From: Castellaniella hirudinis
GTDB taxonomy: Bacteria > Pseudomonadota > Gammaproteobacteria > Burkholderiales > Burkholderiaceae_B
Direction of reading: 5' to 3'
Assembly (NCBI RefSeq): GCF_042651965.1
Contig: NZ_JBHSDY010000010.1
Coordinates: 310,001 to 374,000 of the forward strand
DNA length: 64,000 bases
The notes beneath the pieces were generated by a model. The model ran no database searches, was not told the origin of the DNA, and saw nothing but the letters and a program-made list of their open reading frames with translations. Shown here in pieces: positions 20,172 to 28,829 of this stretch. Position 1 is the stretch's first letter, and every line of letters begins with the position of its first letter. A program made the translations under genes and the position numbers.

Positions 20172-21341
20172 GTGAAGCATACGATCGGTAAACTGCTGGC
20201 CACTTGCATTTTCGCGGCCGGAGGGCTGGGCGCGGCCCAGGCCCAGGATCTGAAAATCGGCATGATTCTGCCGCTGTCGGGGCCGTTCGCCTCGACCGGG
20301 CAGCAGATGGTGAACGGCGCCAGGCTCTACCTGCAAGAGCATGGCGACACGGTGGCGGGTCGCAAGATCGTGCTGATCGAAAAAGACGACACCGGCGTGT
20401 CTCCGTCGATCAGCAAGCGCCAGGCGCAGACCCTGCTGATCCAGGACAAGGCCGAGGTGCTGGCCGGCTTCGGCCTGACCCCGGGCGCGTTTTCCGTCGC
20501 GCCGCTGGCGACCGAGGCCAAGGTGCCGATGGTGGTGCTGAACGCCGCCACGTCCTCGATCACCGAGAAGTCGCCCTACATCGTGCGCACGTCCATGACC
20601 CTGCCGCAAGTGGCCGCTCCGATGGCAAGCTGGGCGGCGGCCAACGGGATTCACAAGGTCTACGTCGCCGTGGCCGACTACGGTCCGGGCCACGATGCGG
20701 CGGCCCAGTTCAAGAAGACCTTCACCCAGGCCGGCGGCGAGGTGGTGGGCGAAGTCCACACGCCGCTCACCAGCCCCGATTTCGCGCCGTTCCTGCAGAA
20801 GATCAAGGACGCCAGGCCGGACGCGATTTTCCTGTTCGTGCCCAACGGCGAACAAGGCGTCGCCTTTGCCAAGAGCTACAAGGAACGCGCCCTGGCCGAT
20901 GCCGGCATCCGGCTGCTGGCCACCGGCGACGTGGTTACCGAAGACGTGCTCGCGGCCATGGGCGACAACGCCCTGGGCATGATCACTTCGTTCCATTATT
21001 CCCAGGCGCACGATTCGCCGGAAAACGCGGCCTTCGTCAAAGCCTATACCCAGGCCTATCCCGGCATGCGGCCGAATATGGTGGCCGTGGCGGCTTACGA
21101 CGGCATGCGCTTGATCCGCGAAGCCCTGGAAAAGACCAAGGGCGACGCCGGCGGCGATGCTTTCATCGAGGCGGTCAAGGGCCTGAAATGGACCAGCCCG
21201 CGCGGCCCGGTGGAAATCGATCCGCAGACCCGCGACATCATCCAGAACGTCTACATCCGCAAGGTCGAGAAGGTGGATGGCGTGCTGCAGAACGTGGAGT
21301 TCGCCACGATCCAGGCCGTCAAGGACCCGGGCAAGCAATAA
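20172..21341 (+). CDS. ABC importer periplasmic binding protein, Liv type (paralogue 1)
   Basis: 389 residues from a GTG at 20172 with AGGAGACACTC ahead; no ATG fits. The signal peptide ends near AQAQ (about 24). A type I periplasmic-binding fold follows (LKIGMILPLSGPFASTGQQM, ATEAKVPMVVLNAATSSITEKSP). It is a close paralogue of the protein at 32035-33210; the last 60 residues are nearly identical. No permease or ATPase genes accompany it, so it probably delivers to the permease and ATPase proteins encoded at 33.3-37.3 kb. Position after vanAB suggests a methoxylated benzoate ligand. Confidence 0.88.
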   Translation: MKHTIGKLLATCIFAAGGLGAAQAQDLKIGMILPLSGPFASTGQQMVNGARLYLQEHGDTVAGRKIVLIEKDDTGVSPSISKRQAQTLLIQDKAEVLAGFGLTPGAFSVAPLATEAKVPMVVLNAATSSITEKSPYIVRTSMTLPQVAAPMASWAAANGIHKVYVAVADYGPGHDAAAQFKKTFTQAGGEVVGEVHTPLTSPDFAPFLQKIKDARPDAIFLFVPNGEQGVAFAKSYKERALADAGIRLLATGDVVTEDVLAAMGDNALGMITSFHYSQAHDSPENAAFVKAYTQAYPGMRPNMVAVAAYDGMRLIREALEKTKGDAGGDAFIEAVKGLKWTSPRGPVEIDPQTRDIIQNVYIRKVEKVDGVLQNVEFATIQAVKDPGKQ

Positions 21342-21376
21342 CCGGGTGCGAGCCGTGCGTGGCGTCCATCGCAATC

Positions 21377-21393
21377 CGGCATAGCTGCTAGTG
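21377..21393. promoter_or_regulatory. 17-bp motif shared with the pathway-operon promoter (copy 1)
   Basis: CGGCATAGCTGCTAGTG, 50 bp before the aldo/keto reductase start, matches 25799-25815 in 16 of 17 bases. The second copy is upstream of the tautomerase-led operon and next to a LysR gene. A shared regulator site is likely. Confidence 0.5.
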
Positions 21394-21396
21394 ACG

Positions 21397-21415
21397 GGCC
21401 CGGTCTTACCGGGCC
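21397..21415 (+). terminator. Possible terminator hairpin after the binding-protein gene
   Basis: GGCCCGGT (21397-21404) pairs with ACCGGGCC (21408-21415) around a 3-base loop. No T tract follows, so termination is uncertain. It could also be an mRNA-stabilising hairpin. Confidence 0.4.
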
Positions 21416-21442
21416 GTCCGGAACCGGGGATAATCGGAAGCT

Positions 21443-22447
21443 ATGACGATGATGACGACGCGCACACTCGCCGGGTTTCCGGTCTTTCCCATCGGCCTGG
21501 GCTGCATGAGCCTCAGCCACGGCTACGGTCCGGCAGCGAGCCCGGCCGCTGCCGAGGCGCTGCTGCTGGGGGCGCTGGACCGGGGGGTGACGCTGTTCGA
21601 CACGGCGGCGCTCTACGGCTTCGGCCACAACGAAGAACTGCTGGGCCGAATCCTGGCCCCGCATCGCAGCCGCTTCATGCTGGCCAGCAAATGCGGGATC
21701 TTCCACGTGAACGGCCAGCGCCGCATCGACGGCCGACCCGAAACCCTGCGCCGGACCTGCGAGGATGCCCTGCGCCGCCTGCGCACCGACGTGATCGATC
21801 TGTATTACCTGCATCGCTGGGACAAAGCCGTGCCCATCGAAGACAGCGTGGGCGCGCTGGCGGACCTGGTTCAGGCCGGCAAGATCCGCGCCATCGGCCT
21901 GTCCGAGGTCTCGGCGGACACCTTGCGGCGGGCGCATGCCGTGCATCCGATCGCCGCCGTCCAAAGCGAATATTCTCTGTGGTCGCGCGAGGTCGAGATC
22001 GCCGTCCTGGACGCCTGCCGCGAACTGGGCGCGGCCCTGGTGGCCTTCAGTCCGCTGGCGCGCGCCTTCCTGGCCGACGGCCTGCCCGACGTGGCGGTCC
22101 TGGGCGACGACGATCTGCGGCGGCGCATGCCGCGTTTCCTGCCCGAAGCCTACGCCCACAACCTGACGCTGCTGGAACCGTTGCGGCGCATGGCGCAGGA
22201 CCATCACTGCACGCCCGGCCAACTGGCGCTGGCCTGGCTGCTGCATCAGGGCGAACACGTCATTCCCATTCCCGGCACGACCCGGTTGGCGCACCTGGAG
22301 GAAAACCTCGGGGCGGCCGGCGTGCGGCTGGATGCCGGGGCGTGCGCTGAACTGGCGCGGCTGTTCGGCCGTGACCGGGTCGCGGGCGAACGCTACACCC
22401 CCGCCACCCAGGCGGACGTCGATACGGAACAGTTTCCGGCGTCCTGA
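21443..22447 (+). CDS. Aldo/keto reductase
   Basis: About 334 residues; ATGs at 21443, 21449 and 21452 are all possible, and GGAAG at 21436 favours the second. The (alpha/beta)8 aldo/keto reductase motifs are present: GLGCMSLSHGYG, catalytic Asp/Tyr in FDTAALYG, Lys in LASKCG, His in YYLHRWD, and the NADPH-binding IPIPGTTRLAHLEEN. It reduces aldehydes or ketones with NADPH. Placement between vanAB and the pmd operon suggests an aromatic aldehyde or side-chain carbonyl, but the natural substrate is not evident. A 17-bp motif upstream links it to the pmd-type regulon. Confidence 0.85.
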   Translation: MTMMTTRTLAGFPVFPIGLGCMSLSHGYGPAASPAAAEALLLGALDRGVTLFDTAALYGFGHNEELLGRILAPHRSRFMLASKCGIFHVNGQRRIDGRPETLRRTCEDALRRLRTDVIDLYYLHRWDKAVPIEDSVGALADLVQAGKIRAIGLSEVSADTLRRAHAVHPIAAVQSEYSLWSREVEIAVLDACRELGAALVAFSPLARAFLADGLPDVAVLGDDDLRRRMPRFLPEAYAHNLTLLEPLRRMAQDHHCTPGQLALAWLLHQGEHVIPIPGTTRLAHLEENLGAAGVRLDAGACAELARLFGRDRVAGERYTPATQADVDTEQFPAS

Positions 22448-22548
22448 GGACGCCTCACGGCCGGGCGCTTGCGCCGGGCCGCGCGCGCGATTCATGCGAT
22501 GGGTGTGTGAATCGGCATCATTGAACGTTGAATGGAGCTTCGAAAGCG

Positions 22549-23442
22549 ATGCAAGGCACTCGACTGGGTTTGATCGGCTACGGTGAAGTCGGCGGCATTT
22601 TCTGCGCCGGCCTGAAGACGCAGGTGGACAGCGTCCATGCCTGGGATCTGAAACTGGCCGACGCCGCCTCGGCCGCACCGCTGCGCGAACGCGCGGCGCG
22701 TGACGGCGTGACGCTGTGCGATTCGTCGGCGGCGCTGTGCGCGGCCGGCAATCTGGTGATTTCCGCCGTGACCGCCTCGAACACCGTGTCGGTGGCCCGC
22801 GAAGCGGCCGCGCACCTGCAGCCGGGCGCCGTGTTCCTGGACCTGAATTCGGCGTCGCCCGGGGCCAAGCGCGAGGCTGCCGGCCTGATCGAGGCCGCAG
22901 GCGGGCGCTACGTCGAGGCCGGTGTGATGACCTCGGTCCCGCCCTATGGCATCCGGGTGCCGATGCTGCTGGGCGGCCCGCACGCCGAGGCCCTGGCCGG
23001 GCAGTTGCGCGCCTATGGCATGGACGCCGCCGCCGTGTCCGCCGAACTGGGCGTGGCCTCGGCCATCAAGATGTGCCGCAGCGTGATGATCAAGGGCCTG
23101 GAGGCCCTGGTGATCGAAAGCTACACGACCGCACGCGCCTACGGCGTCGAGGACTACGTGCTGCCCACGCTGCAGGAAACGTTCCCGTCCATCGACTGGA
23201 CGGAGCAGGGCCGTTATTTCTACAGCCGCGTCGTCCAGCACGGCCGCCGCCGCGCCGAAGAAATGCGCGAAGTCGCCAACACCGTACGCGAGGCCGGTTT
23301 CGAACCCTGGATGGCCGCCGCAACGGCCGAAAAGCAGGACTGGGTCGCCGGGCTGGCCGCCCAAGGCCTGTTCGCCGACGTCGAGGCGGCGGGCGGCTGG
23401 AAGGCGTATGCGGATCGCTTGATCGCGCAGGCGCGGGGCTGA
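22549..23442 (+). CDS. NAD(P)-dependent dehydrogenase of the 6-phosphogluconate/beta-hydroxyacid type (DUF1932-like)
   Basis: 297 residues from the ATG at 22549; a TTG at 22528 is an alternative. An N-terminal Rossmann fold (LGLIGYGEVGGIFCAGL) is followed by the substrate-loop stretch FLDLNSASPGAKREAAGLIE. A helical C-terminal domain carries the likely catalytic Lys in ASAIKMCRSVMIKG. Layout matches beta-hydroxyacid dehydrogenases, with a C-terminal region like DUF1932. Its substrate is unknown. It follows the aldo/keto reductase gene by about 100 bp on the same strand, so the two may catalyse consecutive steps of an aromatic side-chain or ring-fission branch. The right neighbour is a foreign-looking patch. 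Confidence 0.75.
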   Translation: MQGTRLGLIGYGEVGGIFCAGLKTQVDSVHAWDLKLADAASAAPLRERAARDGVTLCDSSAALCAAGNLVISAVTASNTVSVAREAAAHLQPGAVFLDLNSASPGAKREAAGLIEAAGGRYVEAGVMTSVPPYGIRVPMLLGGPHAEALAGQLRAYGMDAAAVSAELGVASAIKMCRSVMIKGLEALVIESYTTARAYGVEDYVLPTLQETFPSIDWTEQGRYFYSRVVQHGRRRAEEMREVANTVREAGFEPWMAAATAEKQDWVAGLAAQGLFADVEAAGGWKAYADRLIAQARG

Positions 23443-23445
23443 ACG

Positions 23446-23597
23446 ACTGACTGGTCGAGGATGCCGGCCAGCGCGTTCTCAACCTTTGAGCGCACGTCTG
23501 GAAGGTCGAGGTGTATCGTCTTCCAGACGATTTCAAAGTCCACTTTGAAGTAGCCATGCGCGACGGCGTTGCGCATCTGGCGTATGCCACACATCAA
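23446..23597 (-). pseudogene. Remnant of a HepT (DUF86) toxin gene, C-terminal fragment
   Basis: On the minus strand the frame reads IRQMRNAVAHGYFKVD followed by FEIVWKTIHLDLPDV. This is the signature RNxxxH-Y and VD...W..LP core of HepT toxins of the MNT/HepT family. Only about 45-50 residues remain. The N-terminal two thirds are missing, no native stop is present and the frame runs antisense into the dehydrogenase gene. No MNT antitoxin is nearby. It abuts the stop codon of the nuclease gene at 23594, suggesting that an insertion removed the 5' part. Confidence 0.65.
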
Positions 23598-24658
23598 CCC
23601 TGGAACACATCTTCCAGCGTTGTGGCATCTAGGATATTCAGCAACCAGGTTTCCAGTTCGTCAAGCTCCGCAGACTGGACACGTGCTGTGGTTTCGGCAT
23701 CCACCGGGCCGAAACGGTGCTGGAGCTGCTGCAGCAGCATCTTGGCTTGGCCCTTCTCCATCCCTATACGCTCCGCGATTAGGATATGGCCCATTTTTTT
23801 CTCCTGTTTGATGTGTTTCAGTGCCGCCATATAAACCGGCGCCTGATCCTTGGGCAGACGCAGCATCCATTCGATCAAGCGCAGCAACAAGCGGATTTGC
23901 TCACGACTGTAGTGGTATTTGTACAGCAGTCGTGCCAGCGATATGGTTGGCGCCACCCTCTCTGCCCCGTGATACCGCAGCGCTTGCAACTGCGCCATGA
24001 TGACGACCGCAAACGGGTTCGTGCGCGCCAGCGCTTCCAATTCATCCCAGCGCTCCAGCCACTGAGATAAGTGTACGACGGGAAAGGAAAAACTCACACC
24101 CTGGCCGAGAAAATCCTGTCGGTATTCCAAGTGGGCCGGCCCGGACCGGCTGGCGACCAGGATGCACAGGCTGTAGAGGGCCGGCAGGGCCTGCCCGGCC
24201 TGAGCATGGAGGATTTCGTGCCGATCCTCGATACGCGTCCGGTAGCGGTACATGCGATGTGCGGTCCAGCCGATCATCTGAGGGCCGGCTGCGCCCCCCT
24301 GAACTTCGACGTGCACCAGAATCCAGGCATCTGTGCCGTCGATATGACGGACTTTGACCAATTTGTCGGTATACAGACGGCCGTCGCCGGGCGGCCCCTC
24401 TGGAACCTCGATGGATTGCATCTCTTTATCCAGGAATTCCGGCGGCACTGACCCGTCAATGACGGCGTGCAGATCAGGGGCCAGCAACGCCATCGCGGGC
24501 TTGAAATACAGCTCAAGGGCGTCCTTCCACGGACTGTCATAGTCGATCTTGGCAGGCTTCGCTGGGGAGGATGGCCGATCAGCATCCAACGCGCAAGCAT
24601 CAGCACCCGGGGGTGGCGGGGGGGCGGACACAGCACGGGATCGTTTGCGGGCAGACAT
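23594..24658 (-). CDS. Rpn/PD-(D/E)XK nuclease-like protein with DUF4351-type tail
   Basis: 354 residues. After a low-complexity Pro/Ala-rich start comes DSPWKDALELYFKPAMALLAPD. The nuclease-like core follows: DGRLYTDKLVKVRHIDGTDAWILVHVEVQ holds the D...E-x-Q pattern of PD-(D/E)XK enzymes. HRMYRYRTRIEDR and a helical middle come next. The C-terminus (MGHILIAERIGMEKGQAKMLLQQLQHRFG) resembles the DUF4351 tail common in this group. Relatives are annotated as recombination-promoting nucleases or transposases, often accessory. Base composition appears less G+C-rich than its neighbours, supporting transfer. It interrupts the catabolic cluster beside a HepT remnant. Confidence 0.7.
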   Translation of the reverse strand: MSARKRSRAVSAPPPPPGADACALDADRPSSPAKPAKIDYDSPWKDALELYFKPAMALLAPDLHAVIDGSVPPEFLDKEMQSIEVPEGPPGDGRLYTDKLVKVRHIDGTDAWILVHVEVQGGAAGPQMIGWTAHRMYRYRTRIEDRHEILHAQAGQALPALYSLCILVASRSGPAHLEYRQDFLGQGVSFSFPVVHLSQWLERWDELEALARTNPFAVVIMAQLQALRYHGAERVAPTISLARLLYKYHYSREQIRLLLRLIEWMLRLPKDQAPVYMAALKHIKQEKKMGHILIAERIGMEKGQAKMLLQQLQHRFGPVDAETTARVQSAELDELETWLLNILDATTLEDVFQG

Positions 24659-24822
24659 GGCGGGCTTCCTGCTTCGGGAGGCCCTATTTTGTTCATGCCT
24701 TCACGACCCCGCCAGACTGGAAAATCCGAACGGATAAAAACATCACGGCGATCATGGAGTGACTCCAGCATCGTGATGCCGATGCTGCATCAGATTCTGA
24801 TCGGGTTGAATGCGAGCCCGGA

Positions 24823-25737
24823 TCAAGCCGCCCGCGTCATCGCCGGCGGATACACCTGCCGCACCGTCGTCCGGATCAGTTCCAGCATTGCTTTTTGCGT
24901 CAGGGTCGTGATCCGGCCCGTCGCGGTCGCCAGGTACAGGCGGCTGTGCAGTTCGGGCTGGGTGATGGGGCGGGTGTGATAGCGGTCCGGCTGCGCCGAG
25001 GTCAGGACGGCGTGTTCGGTCAGGATGGCGTAGCCCGTGCCCTCGGCCACCAGGTCCAGGATCGCCTGGACGCTGTCGATTTCCAGGCGGATGTTCGGCC
25101 GGGCGCCGATCAGCGCCATTTCCGATTCCAGCAGCATGCGCACGGTGTGCGGGCGGTTCGGAATGATCAGCGGGATATTGACCAGCGCATGCAGCGGCAG
25201 CGGCTGGTCCGAGGGATGCGGCCCTCGGGGGCCGACCAGATACAGCCGTTCGCTGGTCAGCGGCGACAGGTCCAGGTCGGCCGAGGGCGAGGGGTTGTAC
25301 ATCAGGGCGATGTCCAGGCGGCCGGCCAGCAGCCATTCCTGCATCACCAGGGACAGGCCCTCGCTGATCGACAGGCTGGCGTTCGGCAGCCGTTTGCGGA
25401 ATTGCCGCGTCAGCTCCACCGTCATCATCTTCGAGGCGCTGGGTGCAATGCCCAGCGCCACGCGGCCGGCCAGCGCGCCCTGGACCCGGCCCATGTCCTC
25501 TTTGGCGCGGTCCACCTGGTGCAGGATGCCGCGGCAGTGTTCCAGCAGCAGCTTGCCGGCCTCGGTGGTGGTGACGCCGCGCCCGTTGCGGTTCAGCAGG
25601 TTCTGGCGCAGTTCGACCTCCAGCATGCGGACTTGGCGGCTGAGGGCGGGCTGGGCGATGTTCAGCGCGTGCGAGGCCTGGGTGAAGCTGCCCAGTTCGG
25701 CGACGCGCATGAAATATTCCAATTGCTTGAGATCCAT
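24823..25737 (-). CDS. LysR-family regulator of the protocatechuate 4,5-cleavage operon
   Basis: 304 residues. The N-terminal winged HTH (LEYFMRVAELGSFTQASHALNIAQPALSRQVRMLE) and the C-terminal effector domain are typical LysR. It is divergent from the tautomerase-led operon at 25883 with a 145-bp spacer, matching PmdR/LigR-type control in which a pathway intermediate induces transcription. The spacer contains a 17-bp motif repeated upstream of the aldo/keto reductase gene. Pathway-specific regulation is inferred from position. Confidence 0.85.
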   Translation of the reverse strand: MDLKQLEYFMRVAELGSFTQASHALNIAQPALSRQVRMLEVELRQNLLNRNGRGVTTTEAGKLLLEHCRGILHQVDRAKEDMGRVQGALAGRVALGIAPSASKMMTVELTRQFRKRLPNASLSISEGLSLVMQEWLLAGRLDIALMYNPSPSADLDLSPLTSERLYLVGPRGPHPSDQPLPLHALVNIPLIIPNRPHTVRMLLESEMALIGARPNIRLEIDSVQAILDLVAEGTGYAILTEHAVLTSAQPDRYHTRPITQPELHSRLYLATATGRITTLTQKAMLELIRTTVRQVYPPAMTRAA

Positions 25738-25798
25738 GGTTTCAGGGCTAGGGGTTTACCCCTAATTGCGGCATTTCATCGTATGGATCATATCATTT

Positions 25799-25815
25799 CG
25801 GCATAGCTGATAGTG
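25799..25815. promoter_or_regulatory. 17-bp motif shared with the aldo/keto reductase control region (copy 2)
   Basis: CGGCATAGCTGATAGTG, in the LysR-tautomerase spacer, matches 21377-21393 in 16 of 17 bases. A weaker relative, CGGCATTTCATCGTATG, lies at 25769-25785. The arrangement suits a LysR recognition and activation site pair. Confidence 0.5.
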
Positions 25816-25882
25816 GACCTATGTCCTTATGTATCGCTCGACCCGCGTCCATAATGAGCCCATCAAGGAACCCTCGAGTGAC

Positions 25883-27022
25883 ATGATGCAGAAACCCCTT
25901 CCAGCCTTGTTCATGCGCGGCGGCACGTCGCGCGGGCCGTTCTTCCTGGAGTCCGACCTGCCGTCCGACACGGCGGCGCGCGACCGGGTGCTGCTGGCCG
26001 TCATGGGCTCGCCCGACCGGCGCCAGATCGACGGCCTGGGCGGCGCTCATCCGCTCACCAGCAAGGTCGGCATCGTGCGCCCGGGCACCACGCCGGGCGT
26101 GGACCTGGAGTTCCTGTTTGCGCAGTTGCAGCCTGATCGCGACACGGTCGACACGACGGCCAATTGCGGCAATATGCTGGCCGCCGTCGTGCCCTTCGCG
26201 CTGGAGCGCGGCCTGATCCAGGCCCAGGGCGACACGACGACCGCTCGCGTGCTGACCCGCAACACCGGCATGCAGTGCGACATCACCGTGCTCACCCCGA
26301 TGACGCCGGAAGGCCGCCAGGTGGCCTACGAGGGCGATGCGCGCATCGACGGCGTGCCCGGCACGTCGGCGCCGATCACCATCAACTTCCTGGACACGGC
26401 CGGCTCGGTCTGTGACGGGCTGCTGCCGACCGGCCGGGTGCGCGACACCGTGCGTGTCGAGCCGCCGTCCGGCGCGGACTTCGCGGCCTTCGACATCGAA
26501 GTCACCTGCATCGACAACGGCATGCCGCTGGTGCTGTTCCGCGCCGGCGACGTGGGCTGCACCGGCCACGAGACCCCGGCCGAACTGAACGCCGACCAGG
26601 CGCTCAAGGCCCGCATCGAGGCCCTGCGGCTGCGCACGGGCGAATTGATGGGCCTGGGGGACGTGTCCGCGCGCAACTATCCCAAGATGACCCTGGTGTC
26701 CGCCCCCCGGCAAGGCGGGGCGATCGATACCCGCAGCTTCATCCCCCACGTCTGCCACGAGGCCATCGGCGTGCTGGCCGCGGTGACGGTGGGCACGGCC
26801 TGCGTCCTGGAAGGCTCGGTGCCGCACGATCTGGCGCGCCTGCCCGCAGGCGCGCGCAAGGCTGTGTCGATCGAGCACCCCAGCGGCGAATTCACGGTCG
26901 AACTGGAACTCGATCCCCAGGACGCCCAGAAGGTTGCGCGCGCGGCCTTGCTGCGCACCGCGCGGCTGATCATGCGCGGCGAGGCGATGGTGCCGGCCTC
27001 GGCCTGGCCCCAGGCGAACTGA
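25883..27022 (+). CDS. galD: 4-oxalomesaconate tautomerase (PrpF family)
   Basis: 379 residues from the ATG at 25883 or its neighbour at 25886. PrpF-fold features are ALFMRGGTSRGPFF at the start, DTTANCGNMLAAV and GHETPAELNAD. GalD/LigU/PmdU enzymes of this family isomerise 4-oxalomesaconate between keto and enol forms so that the hydratase can act. It heads an operon of seven consecutive protocatechuate 4,5-cleavage genes, the position pmdU has in Comamonas. The transporter gene pmdK that follows pmdU there is absent here. Other PrpF proteins isomerise aconitate, but context rules that out. Confidence 0.9.
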   Translation: MMQKPLPALFMRGGTSRGPFFLESDLPSDTAARDRVLLAVMGSPDRRQIDGLGGAHPLTSKVGIVRPGTTPGVDLEFLFAQLQPDRDTVDTTANCGNMLAAVVPFALERGLIQAQGDTTTARVLTRNTGMQCDITVLTPMTPEGRQVAYEGDARIDGVPGTSAPITINFLDTAGSVCDGLLPTGRVRDTVRVEPPSGADFAAFDIEVTCIDNGMPLVLFRAGDVGCTGHETPAELNADQALKARIEALRLRTGELMGLGDVSARNYPKMTLVSAPRQGGAIDTRSFIPHVCHEAIGVLAAVTVGTACVLEGSVPHDLARLPAGARKAVSIEHPSGEFTVELELDPQDAQKVARAALLRTARLIMRGEAMVPASAWPQAN

Positions 27023-27063
27023 TCCCCAGAACACGGCGAAACACGGAAAAGGAAGCGTACGAA

Positions 27064-28107
27064 ATGAGCAGAAAACCCCTGATCATCGATTGCCACGGCC
27101 ACTACACGACGGCGCCGCAGGCGCTGGCCGATTGGCGTGACCGGCAGGTCGCCGGCATCAAGGATCCGGCGCAACGGCCCAGCCCCTCGGATCTGCGCAT
27201 CAGCGACGACGAACTGCGCGAAAGCATCGAGACCAATCAGTTGCGCCTGATGCGCGAGCGCGGCTCCGACCTGACGATCTTCTCGCCGCGCGCCAGCTTC
27301 ATGGCGCACCACATCGGCGACTTCCAGGTGTCCAGCACCTGGGCAGCGATCTGCAATGAACTCTGCCACCGGGTTGCGACGCTGTTTCCCGAGCATTTCG
27401 CCACCGCCGCCATGCTGCCGCAGTCGCCCGGCGTCGATCCGGCCACCTGCATCCCGGAACTGGAAAAGTGCGTCAAGGAATACGGCGCGGTCGGCATCAA
27501 CCTGAACCCGGACCCGTCCGGCGGCCACTGGACCGCGCCGCCGCTGTCGGATCGCTCCTGGTATCCCATCTATGAAAAGATGGTCGAATACGACATCCCG
27601 GCGATGGTCCACGTGTCCACCAGCTGCAACGCGTGCTTCCACACCACCGGCTCGCACTACCTGAACGCCGACACCACGGCCTTCATGCAGTGCCTGACCT
27701 CGGACCTGTTCAAGGACTTTCCGACCCTACGCTTCGTGATCCCGCACGGCGGCGGCGCCGCACCGTATCACTGGGGCCGCTTCCGCGGTCTGGCCCAGGC
27801 GCTGGGCAAGCCTTTGCTGGACGAGCACCTGCTGAACAATGTGTTCTTCGACACCTGCGTCTATCACCAGCCGGGCATCGATCTGCTGACCCGCGTGATC
27901 CCGGTGAAGAACGTGCTGTTCGCTTCGGAAATGATCGGCGCGGTGCGCGGCATCGACCCCGAGACCGGCCACTATTTCGACGACACGAAGCGCTACGTCG
28001 AAGCGGCCACGACCCTCAGCGACGCAGACCGCTTCCAGATCTACGAAGGCAATGCGCGCCGCGTGTATCCGCGCCTGGATGCCGCCCTGAAGGCCAAGGG
28101 CCTGTAA
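27064..28107 (+). CDS. ligJ: 4-oxalomesaconate hydratase, LigJ/PmdE type
   Basis: 347 residues of the amidohydrolase superfamily. A His-x-His metal motif is at the start (IIDCHGHYTT). Further likely ligands and substrate residues lie in HVSTSCNACFHTTGSHYLNAD and VIPHGGGAAPYHWGR. AAAAGGAAG stands ahead of the ATG. It hydrates 4-oxalomesaconate to 4-carboxy-4-hydroxy-2-oxoadipate. It lies between the tautomerase and aldolase genes, matching pathway order. Confidence 0.93.
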   Translation: MSRKPLIIDCHGHYTTAPQALADWRDRQVAGIKDPAQRPSPSDLRISDDELRESIETNQLRLMRERGSDLTIFSPRASFMAHHIGDFQVSSTWAAICNELCHRVATLFPEHFATAAMLPQSPGVDPATCIPELEKCVKEYGAVGINLNPDPSGGHWTAPPLSDRSWYPIYEKMVEYDIPAMVHVSTSCNACFHTTGSHYLNADTTAFMQCLTSDLFKDFPTLRFVIPHGGGAAPYHWGRFRGLAQALGKPLLDEHLLNNVFFDTCVYHQPGIDLLTRVIPVKNVLFASEMIGAVRGIDPETGHYFDDTKRYVEAATTLSDADRFQIYEGNARRVYPRLDAALKAKGL

Positions 28108-28124
28108 TCAAAAGGAATATCGAC

Positions 28125-28820
28125 ATGAGCACTCCCCTGAATCAACTCGGCGTCGTTCACCGCACGATCCAGCGCGCCGATCCGGCCGCCGTCGAGCACC
28201 TGTCGCATTTCGGTGTGGCGACCATCCACGAAGCCATGGGCCGCGTGGGCCTGATGAAGCCCTATATGCGCCCCGTCTGGCGCGGCGCGAAGATGTGCGG
28301 CACGGCCGTCACGGTGCTGCTGCAGCCGGGCGACAACTGGATGCTGCACGTGGCCGCCGAACAGATCCAGCCCGGCGACGTGGTGGTGGCCGCCTGCACC
28401 GCCGACAACACCGACGGTTTCTTTGGCGACCTGCTGGCCACCTCGTTCAAGGCGCGCGGTGCGCGCGGCCTGATCATCGATGGCGGCGTGCGCGACGTCG
28501 ATACCCTGGAGTCGATGGACTTCCCGGTGTTCAGCCGCGCCATCAGTTCCAAGGGCACCATCAAGGCCACCCTGGGTTCGGTCAACATCCCCGTGGTGTG
28601 CGCCGGCGCGGCGGTGAACCCCGGCGACGTGGTGATCGCGGACACCGACGGCGTGGTGGTGGTGCCCGCCGCCGTCGCCGCCCAGGTGGCCGCCAATGCC
28701 CAGGCCCGCGAGGACAACGAGGGCGCCAAGCGCGAGATCTTCGCCTCGGGCGTGCTGGGCCTGGACTACTACAAGATGCGCGAAGGCCTGGAAAAGGCCG
28801 GCCTGAAGTACATCGACTGA
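28125..28820 (+). CDS. ligK: 4-carboxy-4-hydroxy-2-oxoadipate aldolase, LigK/PmdF type
   Basis: 231 residues of the RraA-like fold. The signature for divalent-metal aldolases is present: a GDLLA stretch followed about 15 residues later by LIIDGGVRD. A good ribosome-binding site (AAAAGGAAT) sets the start. It splits 4-carboxy-4-hydroxy-2-oxoadipate into pyruvate and oxaloacetate, the last step of the pathway. It is 17 bp from the hydratase gene and 9 bp from the lactonase gene. Confidence 0.93.
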   Translation: MSTPLNQLGVVHRTIQRADPAAVEHLSHFGVATIHEAMGRVGLMKPYMRPVWRGAKMCGTAVTVLLQPGDNWMLHVAAEQIQPGDVVVAACTADNTDGFFGDLLATSFKARGARGLIIDGGVRDVDTLESMDFPVFSRAISSKGTIKATLGSVNIPVVCAGAAVNPGDVVIADTDGVVVVPAAVAAQVAANAQAREDNEGAKREIFASGVLGLDYYKMREGLEKAGLKYID

Positions 28821-28829
28821 GGACGCACG

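Noticed and set aside
21342..21391. Continuation of the binding-protein gene or a small gene before the aldo/keto reductase
   Set aside because: A stop at 21339-21341 is followed only by the shared 17-bp motif and a hairpin; no ribosome-binding site or conserved peptide is visible.
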